14,939 bases of DNA from CAZNYN01 sp964577295 (GCA_964577295.1 CAZNYN010000049.1:1-14939), one strand, 5' to 3'. Shown: positions 1 through 6,330, counted from the stretch's first letter. A program made the numbers and translations. The notes: a model not told the origin generated them from the letters alone.

Positions 1-57
1 ATCGAAGCGGGCTTATTTTCTACACTAATGCGATTCTGTATCTCTTTTCGGGGCGTC
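1..57 (-). repeat. Left copy of direct repeat: remnant of a response-regulator 3' end
   Basis: On the minus strand, 55 down to 20 reads eleven codons, RPEKRYRIALV, then TAG. These are exactly the last eleven residues of the intact response regulator at 1755-2453. The core at 33-57 is identical over 25 bases to 1768-1792. Beyond the core the copies differ, but in the four codons before the stop and the stop itself the differences are synonymous (ATC/ATA, GCA/GCC, GTG/GTA, TAG/TAA). Bases 5-19 also resemble the right arm and T-run of the terminator at 1721-1756. Upstream of the core, at 58, the reading frame is lost at once. The rest of the terminator would lie left of the window. I infer that this is the displaced original gene end, or a paralogue remnant. 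Confidence 0.8.
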
Positions 58-76
58 ATTTTCCAATCTAGACAAG

Positions 77-105
77 TTGTTTTTATACCCTAAAAGGTGT
101 AATAT
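77..105 (+). promoter_or_regulatory. Probable hipBST promoter
   Basis: A TTGTTT -35 element (77-82) and a TAATAT -10 element (100-105) are separated by 17 bases, placing the transcript start near 112, about 37 bases before hipB. The first operator palindrome fills the spacer and runs into the -10, as expected for an autorepressed toxin-antitoxin promoter. The assignment rests on sequence match and position only. Confidence 0.6.
83..102. promoter_or_regulatory. HipB-type operator 1
   Basis: Imperfect palindrome TTATACC-N6-GGTGTAA inside the hipB promoter. It shares the TTATACC-CTAA core with three further sites at 125, 1635 and 1676. The geometry resembles known HipB operators (short inverted repeats around a spacer), so binding by the HipB encoded just downstream is inferred. 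Confidence 0.65.
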
Positions 106-124
106 GTCTTCAATAAAGTAGATA

Positions 125-144
125 TTATACCCTAAAGGGGATGT
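125..144. promoter_or_regulatory. HipB-type operator 2, overlapping the hipB ribosome binding site
   Basis: TTATACC-N6-GGGATGT: the left half matches the other sites exactly and the right half is degenerate. It begins 42 bases after operator 1, close to four helical turns. Its GGGG (137-140) is also the only plausible Shine-Dalgarno for hipB at 149, so the right half may have been changed by selection for translation. Confidence 0.6.
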
Positions 145-148
145 TAAA

Positions 149-361
149 ATGAATGACCTTGCACTCACAGTCAAGAATATGAGAAAAAAACTCGGACTGA
201 CGCAAAAAGAAGCGGCGGAAAGAGCTGGTGTGGGGCTGCGTTTCATCAGAGAACTCGAATGCGGCAAAAGCACACTGCGCATGGATAAAGTTAACGACCT
301 GCTCTTTCTCTTCGGCATGAAACTCGGGCCGACTCGGATAACAGAAGAGGACAGAAGATGA
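149..361 (+). CDS. hipB: HipB-like antitoxin, Xre-family DNA-binding protein
   Basis: A 70-residue protein that is almost entirely one helix-turn-helix domain (recognition region about residues 17-38, with LGLTQKEAAERAGVG followed by RELECGK), the normal make-up of HipB. In this family HipB dimerises, represses its own operon and helps hold the kinase inactive. The ATG at 149 is preceded by GGGG at 137-140, within operator 2. The last four bases overlap the next start (ATGA), so translation is coupled to hipS. In tripartite systems HipB mainly supplies operator binding while HipS neutralises the toxin. The sequence fits HipB well; binding to the four palindromes is inferred. Confidence 0.85.
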   Translation: MNDLALTVKNMRKKLGLTQKEAAERAGVGLRFIRELECGKSTLRMDKVNDLLFLFGMKLGPTRITEEDRR

Positions 362-687
362 GAAGAGCGGAGATATACATTTACAACGAGCATGCAGGCA
401 CTCTCACTGAAAGCGACACAGGCTATGTTTTCACATACAGTTTAGAATATCTGGCTTCCGAATCCCCTTTGCCAATCAGTGTCACAATGCCGCTGAGGGA
501 AGAACCCTTCACCTCTCCCATCCTTCACCCATTCTTTGACGGACTTATTCCCGAGGGATGGACATTAAATATTGCCGTTAAAAACTGGAAACTTGAAAGA
601 CACGACAGGATGGGACTGCTCATGGCATGCTGCCGTGAGTGCATAGGCGCGGTGTCTGTAAGAGCGGAGGCAGATATCAATGGCTGA
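358..687 (+). CDS. hipS: HipS-like small antitoxin (HipA N-terminal subdomain 1)
   Basis: A 109-residue protein equivalent to the N-terminal subdomain of HipA kinases, encoded here as a separate gene. The conserved stretch FFDGLIPEGW (residues 59-68) is diagnostic of this subdomain. In the enteropathogenic E. coli HipBST system the matching small protein is the antitoxin, and a tryptophan in this region blocks the HipT active site; Trp68 is the natural counterpart here. The start overlaps hipB by four bases and is preceded by AGAGG at 346-350. The end overlaps hipT by eight bases. There is no sign of a frameshift: overlaps and ribosome sites show a true separate gene rather than a broken hipA. 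Role assigned by homology and gene order. Confidence 0.85.
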   Translation: MRRAEIYIYNEHAGTLTESDTGYVFTYSLEYLASESPLPISVTMPLREEPFTSPILHPFFDGLIPEGWTLNIAVKNWKLERHDRMGLLMACCRECIGAVSVRAEADING

Positions 688-1645
688 TTTCAAAAAATGT
701 CTGTACTGCAGCGAACCGCTCGAAAGAGGACTATACCACGAAAAGTGCTCTGTGAAACTTTTCGGGCGCAAAGAGCCCCCGACTCTTCCATACACCTTAG
801 ACGATCTCCATGAACTGGCTCGCCGCAATATCATCAACAATATAAGCGTAACAGGGGTACAGCCAAAACTGTCGCTCGATCTGTCCGACGCTCGGAGCGG
901 CAAACTTACCTTTGTAGGTCTTCTTGGCGACTATATTTTAAAGCCTCAGTCGCCTGACTATCCCTTTCTGCCCGAAAATGAAGCTCTTACAATGCTTATG
1001 GCAAGAGAAGCCGAGATTCTCACCGCACAAAGCGGCCTCTTGCCGCTGGCTTCGGGGGAATTGGCATATCTAACCTTGCGCATTGACAGAACAATTTTTC
1101 AAAAAAACAAAATCGTAAAAAAAATTCGTCACATGGAAGATTTCTGCCAAGCGACAGAGCACATCACAGAAAATAAGTATCGGGGATCAATGGAACTAAC
1201 GGCAAAAACGATACGCAAATATTCGACACAGGCTGGCTACGACTTAACTCGCCTGATGGACATTCTCATATTTATCTTTATAACGGGAAACGGAGACATG
1301 CATCTTAAGAATTTTTCACTGCTCTATAACTCGGGAGAGCGGCTTCTGGCACCGGCTTATGACTTGCTCTCTACAAGGCTCGTAATACCGGCAAATATCG
1401 ACCCCGAAGAGTTTGCAATGCCTATCAACGGCAAGAAGAGTAATATAAAGGAGATTGATTTTTTAAAATTTGCCGAGAGCGCTCAGCTTAAAGAAGTACA
1501 ATACAGAAAAGCTATAAAACGATTCGGAGAAAAAATAGAACCGATGATAAGGTTAATCAGACAAAGCTTCTTGAGGGATGATATGAAGGAAGAATATATC
1601 AACATTGTCACAAGCAGGGCCAAGAGACTTAATATTATACCCTAA
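680..1645 (+). CDS. hipT: HipT-like toxin, serine/threonine protein kinase (HipA C-terminal type)
   Basis: A 321-residue HipA-fold kinase without the N-terminal subdomain, about the size of HipT. A CxxC...YHxxC motif lies at residues 8-23. The glycine-rich loop is at 55-65 (ISVTGVQPKLS), the ATP-contacting Lys88 sits in YILKPQ, the catalytic loop GNGDMHLKN has Asp206 and Asn211, and the metal-binding Asp228 is in APAYDLLS. All key residues are present, so the kinase should be active. HipT of E. coli phosphorylates tryptophanyl-tRNA synthetase and is silenced by autophosphorylation at two hydroxyl residues in the loop; Ser56 and Thr58 are the equivalents here, a Ser-x-Thr form. GGAGG at 666-670 precedes the ATG. 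The target in this organism is unknown. The final codons contain operator 3. Confidence 0.88.
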   Translation: MADFKKCLYCSEPLERGLYHEKCSVKLFGRKEPPTLPYTLDDLHELARRNIINNISVTGVQPKLSLDLSDARSGKLTFVGLLGDYILKPQSPDYPFLPENEALTMLMAREAEILTAQSGLLPLASGELAYLTLRIDRTIFQKNKIVKKIRHMEDFCQATEHITENKYRGSMELTAKTIRKYSTQAGYDLTRLMDILIFIFITGNGDMHLKNFSLLYNSGERLLAPAYDLLSTRLVIPANIDPEEFAMPINGKKSNIKEIDFLKFAESAQLKEVQYRKAIKRFGEKIEPMIRLIRQSFLRDDMKEEYINIVTSRAKRLNIIP

Positions 1646-1654
1646 GAGGTATAA
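1635..1654. promoter_or_regulatory. HipB-type operator 3, overlapping the hipT stop codon
   Basis: TTATACC-N6-GGTATAA, the most perfect palindrome of the four (7-base arms fully complementary, extendable by one base each side). It covers the last three codons and the stop of hipT, so the ending Ile-Ile-Pro is dictated partly by the site. Placement after the operon is not what simple autorepression needs. Confidence 0.6.
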
Positions 1655-1675
1655 TATATCCTTTATTTCAAGAAT

Positions 1676-1695
1676 TTATGCCCTAACTGGTATAA
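1676..1695. promoter_or_regulatory. HipB-type operator 4
   Basis: TTATGCC-N6-GGTATAA, 41 bases after operator 3, reproducing the 42-base spacing of the upstream pair. It lies between hipT and its terminator. The flanks of this pair weakly resemble the hipB promoter region, so it may be a duplicated or leftover promoter-operator region. Confidence 0.55.
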
Positions 1696-1720
1696 ATTTA
1701 AGAATCGCCAAAGCAGATTA

Positions 1721-1756
1721 AAGCCCGTTCCTTCTTATAGGAACGGGCTTGTTTTT
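1721..1756 (+). terminator. Rho-independent terminator of hipBST, possibly two-way
   Basis: Eleven-base perfect arms AAGCCCGTTCC (1721-1731) and GGAACGGGCTT (1740-1750) with an 8-base loop, followed by GTTTTTA. It lies between convergent hipT and the response-regulator gene. The T-run favours the plus strand; on the minus strand only a short T-run follows. Half of a similar structure is seen at bases 5-19. Confidence 0.85.
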
Positions 1757-1792
1757 ATACTAAGGCTATTCTGTATCTCTTTTCGGGGCGTC
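1741..1792 (-). repeat. Right copy of direct repeat (true 3' end of the response regulator)
   Basis: Matches bases 4-57 in the same orientation, with a 25-base exact core (1768-1792) and weaker similarity through the stop codon and terminator arm. Together the two copies bracket hipBST. If the module inserted at the core, this copy is the incoming end that restored the coding sequence. Confidence 0.75.
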
Positions 1793-2453
1793 CTACTTTT
1801 CTGTAGGCGTATTCCACTACGAGTCTTTCGCTCATCATCAGGAATTCCAGATAGCGGCGCGCTGTGGAGCGGGAAAGTCCCAGTTTGTCTCCTATTTCCT
1901 GAGCGGAAAATGTGTCGGGATTCTCGCGCAGAAAGTGCTCTATGTCGTTGAGACACTTAAGCTGAAGTCCTTTTGGGATAGCCCTGTTGTTGGCCCAGGA
2001 CGGGTCTCTTGCCTTCATCGAGACGAGTGTGTCTAAGTCTTCCTGCTGCCAAGGCCTTGTTCTGCCTGTGAGGCTGTGGTGGTAAACCTGATAATTTCTA
2101 AGCGCCAGTTTAAGACGTTCGAAAGAAAAAGGCTTTATCAGAAACTCAAAAACTCCCTGGCAGAGAGCTTTGCGGACAAGTTCAGGATCTTCGCCCGAAG
2201 ATGCGATGATGTAGTCTGTGCGAGGAAACTCTTTTCTGAGTTCGTCCAAACCTTCAATGGCGCTGAAGTCTCTAAGGTAAAGGTCAAGCAGGACAAGATC
2301 CGCTTGAAAGAGACGTATTGCCTCAAACAGCTTAGGACCTGTTGAGACACACTTTACGACGGAGTAGGAATGCTCTTCCGCTATCAGGTCAGAGTATAGT
2401 TTTTGAAGCAGCGGATCCGCTTCAGCTATCAACACTTTTAGAATACGCAACAT
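1755..2453 (-). CDS. Response regulator of the CitB/DcuR type
   Basis: A 232-residue protein from the ATG at 2453. Numbered from that start, a receiver domain fills about residues 1-120, with the acidic pair Glu11/Asp13, phosphoacceptor Asp57 (in ADLVLLDLYL) and Lys107 (KPF). A C-terminal helix-turn-helix follows, with FSAQEIGDKLGLSRSTARRYLEFL at about 182-205, typical of the DcuR/CitB/MalR group, which senses C4-dicarboxylates or citrate through a partner kinase. I chose the ATG at 2453 because AAAAGGGGTGG lies just upstream and the receiver fold begins there; an in-frame TTG ten codons earlier lacks such a site. No histidine kinase gene is in the window. Its last eleven codons are duplicated at 20-55. 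Confidence 0.88.
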   Translation of the reverse strand: MLRILKVLIAEADPLLQKLYSDLIAEEHSYSVVKCVSTGPKLFEAIRLFQADLVLLDLYLRDFSAIEGLDELRKEFPRTDYIIASSGEDPELVRKALCQGVFEFLIKPFSFERLKLALRNYQVYHHSLTGRTRPWQQEDLDTLVSMKARDPSWANNRAIPKGLQLKCLNDIEHFLRENPDTFSAQEIGDKLGLSRSTARRYLEFLMMSERLVVEYAYRKVGRPEKRYRIALV

Positions 2454-2668
2454 ATCCACCCCTTTTATAGCTATAAGGGACAAAGAATACCGGCACCGAA
2501 ATCTGTAAATGTGTATGCAGAAGGAAAGCAGCGATAATATGCTGTATTTTCTCTTCCCCTTTCCAAATCCGGGAGGCCTTTCCGTTTCCGGAGAGACCCA
2601 TTGGTCTATCTCCTTAGAGATTCCGCTCCTTAGGAGGTTCGACTCGGGGCTGATACTAAATCCACTTA
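2454..2668 (-). promoter_or_regulatory. Structured leader of the response-regulator gene (four adjacent hairpins)
   Basis: Between the promoter at 2675-2702 and the start at 2453, the minus strand can form four short hairpins in a row: CTCC-TAA-GGAG (2636-2626), ATCTC-TAAG-GAGAT (2621-2608), AGACC-AATG-GGTCT (2607-2594) and TCCG-GAAA-CGGA (2592-2581, a GNRA loop). An alternative TCCGG/CCGGA pairing competes with the last. CCCC near 2646-2650 could close the group with GGGG near 2556-2560. I do not recognise it as a known riboswitch class. Role unknown; the structure was read by eye. Confidence 0.4.
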
Positions 2669-2674
2669 TAACTT

Positions 2675-2702
2675 AGTATAACAAACATAGTGCAGTAGTC
2701 AA
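2675..2702 (-). promoter_or_regulatory. Sigma-70-type promoter for the response regulator
   Basis: On the minus strand, TTGACT (2702-2697) and TATACT (2680-2675) with a 16-base spacer, giving a start near 2668. This leaves a leader of about 215 nt before the gene. It lies just past the end of the patatin gene. Confidence 0.65.
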
Positions 2703-2732
2703 TAATCCGCCAAATTAAGCCAAGTATTTTGC

Positions 2733-4919
2733 TTACGGGAGAGGCCCGCCCCACCAGCGAGGCATACCGAACGAGTAACCCACAGTGAAGTCTCCTCCCT
2801 GGTCATAGACCAGCACCAGCTTGCCTGCGAAGTTATTCATCGGCACTGTAAGGGATATTCCCGCTTCCCACCAACTGTCCTGATTCTTCCAATCCCTCAT
2901 GACCTGGCCGTATTTGCCGAAGACTTCCATATCGACTCCGCCCCACCATGATTTTATCGCTATTCTGCCTGTGCCTAAGTGGAGCCAGTAAGCCTGATCT
3001 CCCACCAGAGGATTCTTGCCCAGGCTATAGAGTTCCTCGTTGTTGCCCAGAACTGCGGCGTATGCAGGGTCATCGGCATTTCCTGTCTTAAGGCCTGCGG
3101 AGAATACCACCTTCCATTTCTCCCATATCGGGAGGTGGGTCTGATAAAATGTCCGCGTCTGGAGCGTCTCCCCAATAGGCAGCCACATGTCGGAATTTAA
3201 GGACGAGCCTTTTGACGGAATCAGAGGGTCATCCAATGTATTTATGTTTAAGTTCAGGTACGGGCCGTCGTTAGTATCGCCTCCGCCTATTTTTTCAACG
3301 GCGTAGCCTAAGCCCATGCGTAAATGGTGATTAAACTCCTTGTACCACGCAACTCTTGCCGAGTGCCTTTCAAATTGAGATTCGGGCGCATTGCGCGGAG
3401 TGTAGCCTTCCTCACGTGAGGAAAGAACAAGCCCGAACTGAGAGTTGTTCGTATCAAGAGGTGTGAAGTAACGCCCCATGATGCCCCACCTGTTGCCTAT
3501 TCTGTACTCCAAAGAACCTACGTCTCCATCCATCATAATATCCCTAACCTGAGCGGAGAGAGAGAGCCAGCTGTCGGCGTTGATATTTCCGATATATCCG
3601 TCCAGCCCAAACTCAACCTTTGCGGGGCGCTCTATGGAGAAAACAACAGCAACTTTGTTTGTAGCTATCTTTACGGCCTTTCCTTCTACTGAGTTAAAGT
3701 CCTCTCTGTCTGAGAGTTCTTTTACCGCCGAAGAGATAAGCTTCATGTCGAGAGGACGGCCGATCCAATCATCATACTTCCTGTAAAGTTTTTCTGCCAC
3801 ACCCTTCGGCACACCGTCAAAACGCAGCTCCTCTACAAGATCATGCTCAGGTATGTACTCCGCGTTGTGGACGGAGGGAGCATAAGCAACCCTGTGTCTG
3901 TCTATAAGTGAATGCAGCTCCTGTACATGTTCGAGCGCGGCCTGCCTTCCCTTGTCTATTATCTCGTCATAGCCGTCTCCATCCAAAACTCCAAACTTGC
4001 TTACATTCGGAGATATTACAAGGTCGGCTTCCTTCATATTGTCTATGACCTGCTGTCTCATAAGGATTTCAAGTGTCTGAGCAGCTACTTCGAGCACTGA
4101 TCTCAGCTCGCTCCTGTCCTTGCGAAGCTCTTTGGGGGAGAGGTTTACAGCCACAATGGGATGTCCGGGGAATATCTTCTTGGCCTCAATGACAGGAAGA
4201 TTAGCCTTGATTCCTCCGTCTATGAGAAGCCTTCCGTTCATCTCCCACGGCTCGAAAATTCCCGGAATGGAAAGGGATGCGCGCATGGCGGAGGCTAAAT
4301 TTCCGTCTCTCATAACCACAGTTTCTCCGTTTTCGAGATCTGTCGCAACTGCGGCAAAGGGAATGGGAAGCCTGTCGAAGTCCGTAACATTTACCCGTGA
4401 CGTGGCCTCGCTCAGAAAATTGTAAAGATCCTTTGTCTTAAGTACCCCGAGCCTCGTTCTCAGAGTCTTGTTTTTCTTGTCTACATGAGCGCTGAACATA
4501 GAACTGTCACTTGCAGGGGGCTTATTGTTCCCGATATCTGAGAAAGAGCGCCCCGAGCGGTTGGAGATTATCTCCATGAGATTGACATTATTCAGGACAT
4601 CCTTCATCTCTTGGGCAGTGTATCCCGACGCGTAAAATCCGCCCATTATTGAGCCCATACTCGTCCCCACAATCGCCGCAATCGGAATATGCTCACGTTC
4701 CAGCACTTCAAGCACTCCTATGTGAGAAAGTCCCTTAGTCCCTCCGCCTGAGAGAACCAGGACAATACCCTCCTTGTGAGGGAACCCCCACTGTCTGTTA
4801 TGCTCCGTAGGAGACGGTACATAGAGAGCCTCGTCCGCAAAAAGCGCGGAAGCGAAGGACAAACTCAAAATGAGTATAAATAAAAACAGAAGCGTTCGTT
4901 TTGATGAAAATGCCAACAT
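2733..4919 (-). CDS. Patatin-like phospholipase autotransporter (type Vd, PlpD-like)
   Basis: A 728-residue outer-membrane protein, the same length class as PlpD. From the ATG at 4919 it has a signal peptide (residues 1 to about 28, cleavage near ALFA-DE), then a patatin domain (about 48-260) with the oxyanion motif GGGTKG (58-63), nucleophile GTSMG (Ser87) and catalytic Asp234 in DGG. A POTRA-like domain (about 355-432) and a C-terminal beta-barrel (about 433-728) rich in alternating aromatic residues follow. Members hydrolyse lipids after passing the passenger through their own barrel. The ATG at 4919 is preferred over the in-frame GTG at 4937 because AGGGGGAG lies just upstream. The chain ends GMPRWWGGPLP, so it lacks a terminal aromatic residue; the usual beta-signal may end earlier, at VGYSF. 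Divergent from azlCD. Confidence 0.9.
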   Translation of the reverse strand: MLAFSSKRTLLFLFILILSLSFASALFADEALYVPSPTEHNRQWGFPHKEGIVLVLSGGGTKGLSHIGVLEVLEREHIPIAAIVGTSMGSIMGGFYASGYTAQEMKDVLNNVNLMEIISNRSGRSFSDIGNNKPPASDSSMFSAHVDKKNKTLRTRLGVLKTKDLYNFLSEATSRVNVTDFDRLPIPFAAVATDLENGETVVMRDGNLASAMRASLSIPGIFEPWEMNGRLLIDGGIKANLPVIEAKKIFPGHPIVAVNLSPKELRKDRSELRSVLEVAAQTLEILMRQQVIDNMKEADLVISPNVSKFGVLDGDGYDEIIDKGRQAALEHVQELHSLIDRHRVAYAPSVHNAEYIPEHDLVEELRFDGVPKGVAEKLYRKYDDWIGRPLDMKLISSAVKELSDREDFNSVEGKAVKIATNKVAVVFSIERPAKVEFGLDGYIGNINADSWLSLSAQVRDIMMDGDVGSLEYRIGNRWGIMGRYFTPLDTNNSQFGLVLSSREEGYTPRNAPESQFERHSARVAWYKEFNHHLRMGLGYAVEKIGGGDTNDGPYLNLNINTLDDPLIPSKGSSLNSDMWLPIGETLQTRTFYQTHLPIWEKWKVVFSAGLKTGNADDPAYAAVLGNNEELYSLGKNPLVGDQAYWLHLGTGRIAIKSWWGGVDMEVFGKYGQVMRDWKNQDSWWEAGISLTVPMNNFAGKLVLVYDQGGDFTVGYSFGMPRWWGGPLP

Positions 4920-5025
4920 TTTGCTCCCCCTATCCACGTTGTTATATATCTAACCGATACTTCCGGCGGGAATGTCACAATTTACAGCACCTTAAATAAC
5001 AGGACGCACCCTCGCCGCACGATAC

Positions 5026-5039
5026 AAGACAACTGTCTT
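5026..5039. promoter_or_regulatory. Palindrome in the divergent intergenic region
   Basis: AAGACA-AC-TGTCTT, a perfect inverted repeat with 6-base arms, about 80 bases upstream of the azlC promoter and 107 bases upstream of the patatin start. It could be an operator for a dimeric regulator of either gene. No regulator gene is adjacent. Confidence 0.3.
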
Positions 5040-5120
5040 CTTATCTTACAGCTATGTTTCATTTTATCATGAATTCTCTTGGCTTTTATACGTCTTATAC
5101 ATATTGCTTCAATATGTTTT

Positions 5121-5149
5121 TTGACACGTGCAGGAGCAAACTTTATAAT
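5121..5149 (+). promoter_or_regulatory. Consensus sigma-70 promoter of azlCD
   Basis: Exact TTGACA (5121-5126) and TATAAT (5144-5149) with a 17-base spacer, predicting a transcript start near 5156. This rules out any azlC start upstream of that point and leaves a leader of about 27 nt. Confidence 0.88.
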
Positions 5150-5182
5150 CGGTACGGTTCTTTCGGAATGGGGATAAAACTT

Positions 5183-5905
5183 ATGGACGAGACAAGCACG
5201 GCACGTGGGTTTTTTAACGGAATAAAGGCGGGAACGCCGATAGCCATAGGCTACCTGCCCTCTGCTCTGGCTTTGGGCATACTCGCGCGCAATGCCGGCC
5301 TCACGGCATGGGAAAGCATCTTCATGTCTGCCGTTGTCTTCGCAGGGGCAAGCCAATTTGTCGCCCTTAACCTATACATGCTCGGAGCTTCCGCCGCGGA
5401 AATAGTAACAGCGGTGGGAGTGCTCAACCTTCGAATGGCTATGATGTCCTCCGCACTTTCAAAACGCTTTGCACCGGGCATAGGAGCTCTCAAAAAAAGC
5501 TGGCTCTGCTTCGAAATAACGGACGAGAGCTTCAGTGTAGCGGCAATGAGACCGGAAAAACACCTCTCGTTTGAATTTGAAGCGGGACTAAACCTGCCGG
5601 GCCACTTCACATGGGTTTTCGGAACTCTTTTGGGATATATGGGAACTGCAATACTCCCGTCAACTGTTCAAGACAGCATGGGAATAGCCATATACGCCCT
5701 ATTCATCGGACTGCTCATTCCCTCCGTGCGCAATGACGGCAAAGCCCTCACTGTAACGGCAATAGCAATGGCGGCAAGCGCATACATCAAATGGGTGCCG
5801 TGCTTCGCATCCATGAACAGAGGCATAGCGATAATACTTTCGGCAGGAATCGCGGCTCTATTCGGAGCAGTGGTCTTCCGGCCCGTGAGAGGAAAAAAAT
5901 CATGA
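5183..5905 (+). CDS. azlC: AzlC-family branched-chain amino acid exporter, large subunit
   Basis: A 240-residue integral membrane protein, the normal AzlC length. It shows the family's N-terminal pattern (GIKAGTPIAIGYLPSALALG), then FAGASQFVALN (about residues 54-64), the LNLRMAMMSSALS segment, and several hydrophobic helices to the end. With AzlD it forms a two-component exporter of branched-chain amino acids and analogues in the inner membrane. The ATG at 5183 is chosen because the consensus promoter starts transcription near 5156 and GGGGAT lies nine bases upstream; the ATG at 5168 is a weaker alternative, and the open frame further upstream cannot be transcribed from this promoter. It overlaps azlD by four bases (ATGA). 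Confidence 0.9.
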   Translation: MDETSTARGFFNGIKAGTPIAIGYLPSALALGILARNAGLTAWESIFMSAVVFAGASQFVALNLYMLGASAAEIVTAVGVLNLRMAMMSSALSKRFAPGIGALKKSWLCFEITDESFSVAAMRPEKHLSFEFEAGLNLPGHFTWVFGTLLGYMGTAILPSTVQDSMGIAIYALFIGLLIPSVRNDGKALTVTAIAMAASAYIKWVPCFASMNRGIAIILSAGIAALFGAVVFRPVRGKKS

Positions 5906-6207
5906 CAAAAATTATGATACTCTCCATATTAATGATGCTCGTAACAGTGCCGTCAAGAATACTGCCAGCCTTCTTCCTCGGAGAGAGACAACTGCCCCCC
6001 TTTGCGGAATCCTTCCTTAAATACATACCATACGCGATACTGGGCGCTCTAATATTCCCCGACATCCTTACCGCAACGGGAGACAAAGCAAGCTCCGCAG
6101 CAGGCGCAATAACAGCCCTGCTCCTCTCACTGTTCGGAAAAAACATCCTAATCGTGCTGACAGGAGCCATCTTAGCCGCATACGCAGTGCGCCACATCAT
6201 GATGTAG
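5902..6207 (+). CDS. azlD: AzlD-family branched-chain amino acid exporter, small subunit
   Basis: A 101-residue protein with three to four hydrophobic segments and the family features TVPSRILPAFFLG (about residues 15-27) and FLKYIPYAILGALIFPDIL (about 38-56). It is the obligate partner of AzlC. The start overlaps the azlC stop, with GAGAGG at 5887-5892 as ribosome site. Frame and length fit AzlD well. The gene is followed at once by the palindromic repeat array, and I see no conventional terminator other than those palindromes. Confidence 0.88.
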   Translation: MTKIMILSILMMLVTVPSRILPAFFLGERQLPPFAESFLKYIPYAILGALIFPDILTATGDKASSAAGAITALLLSLFGKNILIVLTGAILAAYAVRHIMM

Positions 6208-6228
6208 CCTAAGTGATAAATTTTATAG

Positions 6229-6330
6229 TGTGAAATCGAGAAACGGCATTATGCCTAACCTCTCATCCACAAAAGCGAACGCACCAGAAACCACCAAGCC
6301 GAAGCATAACGCCGTTTATCATTTTCACAC
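6229..6330. repeat. Palindromic unit 1
   Basis: Left arm 6229-6255, right arm 6304-6330, with about four mismatches between the arms. It is 22 bases after the azlD stop and could serve as the 3' end structure of the azlCD message. The 86-base spacer after it shares only its last bases (GGAGCGAACAT) with the later spacers. Confidence 0.7.

Noticed and set aside
358..1645. Frameshifted hipA pseudogene
   Set aside because: Both parts have their own start and ribosome site, keep all key residues, and match the known separate HipS and HipT proteins in size and order.
2569..2650. A tRNA gene, suggested by GGTTCGACTC
   Set aside because: No 5-base T-stem or acceptor stem closes around it and no cloverleaf can be drawn on either strand.
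2704..2735. Terminator of the patatin gene (TAAGC...GCTTA on the minus strand)
   Set aside because: Stem is only five pairs plus a mismatch, AT-rich and without a proper T-run; too weak to call.
5054..5182. Longer azlC with 43 extra N-terminal residues
   Set aside because: The consensus promoter at 5121-5149 lies within that stretch, so most of it would not be in the transcript, and AzlC proteins do not carry such an extension.
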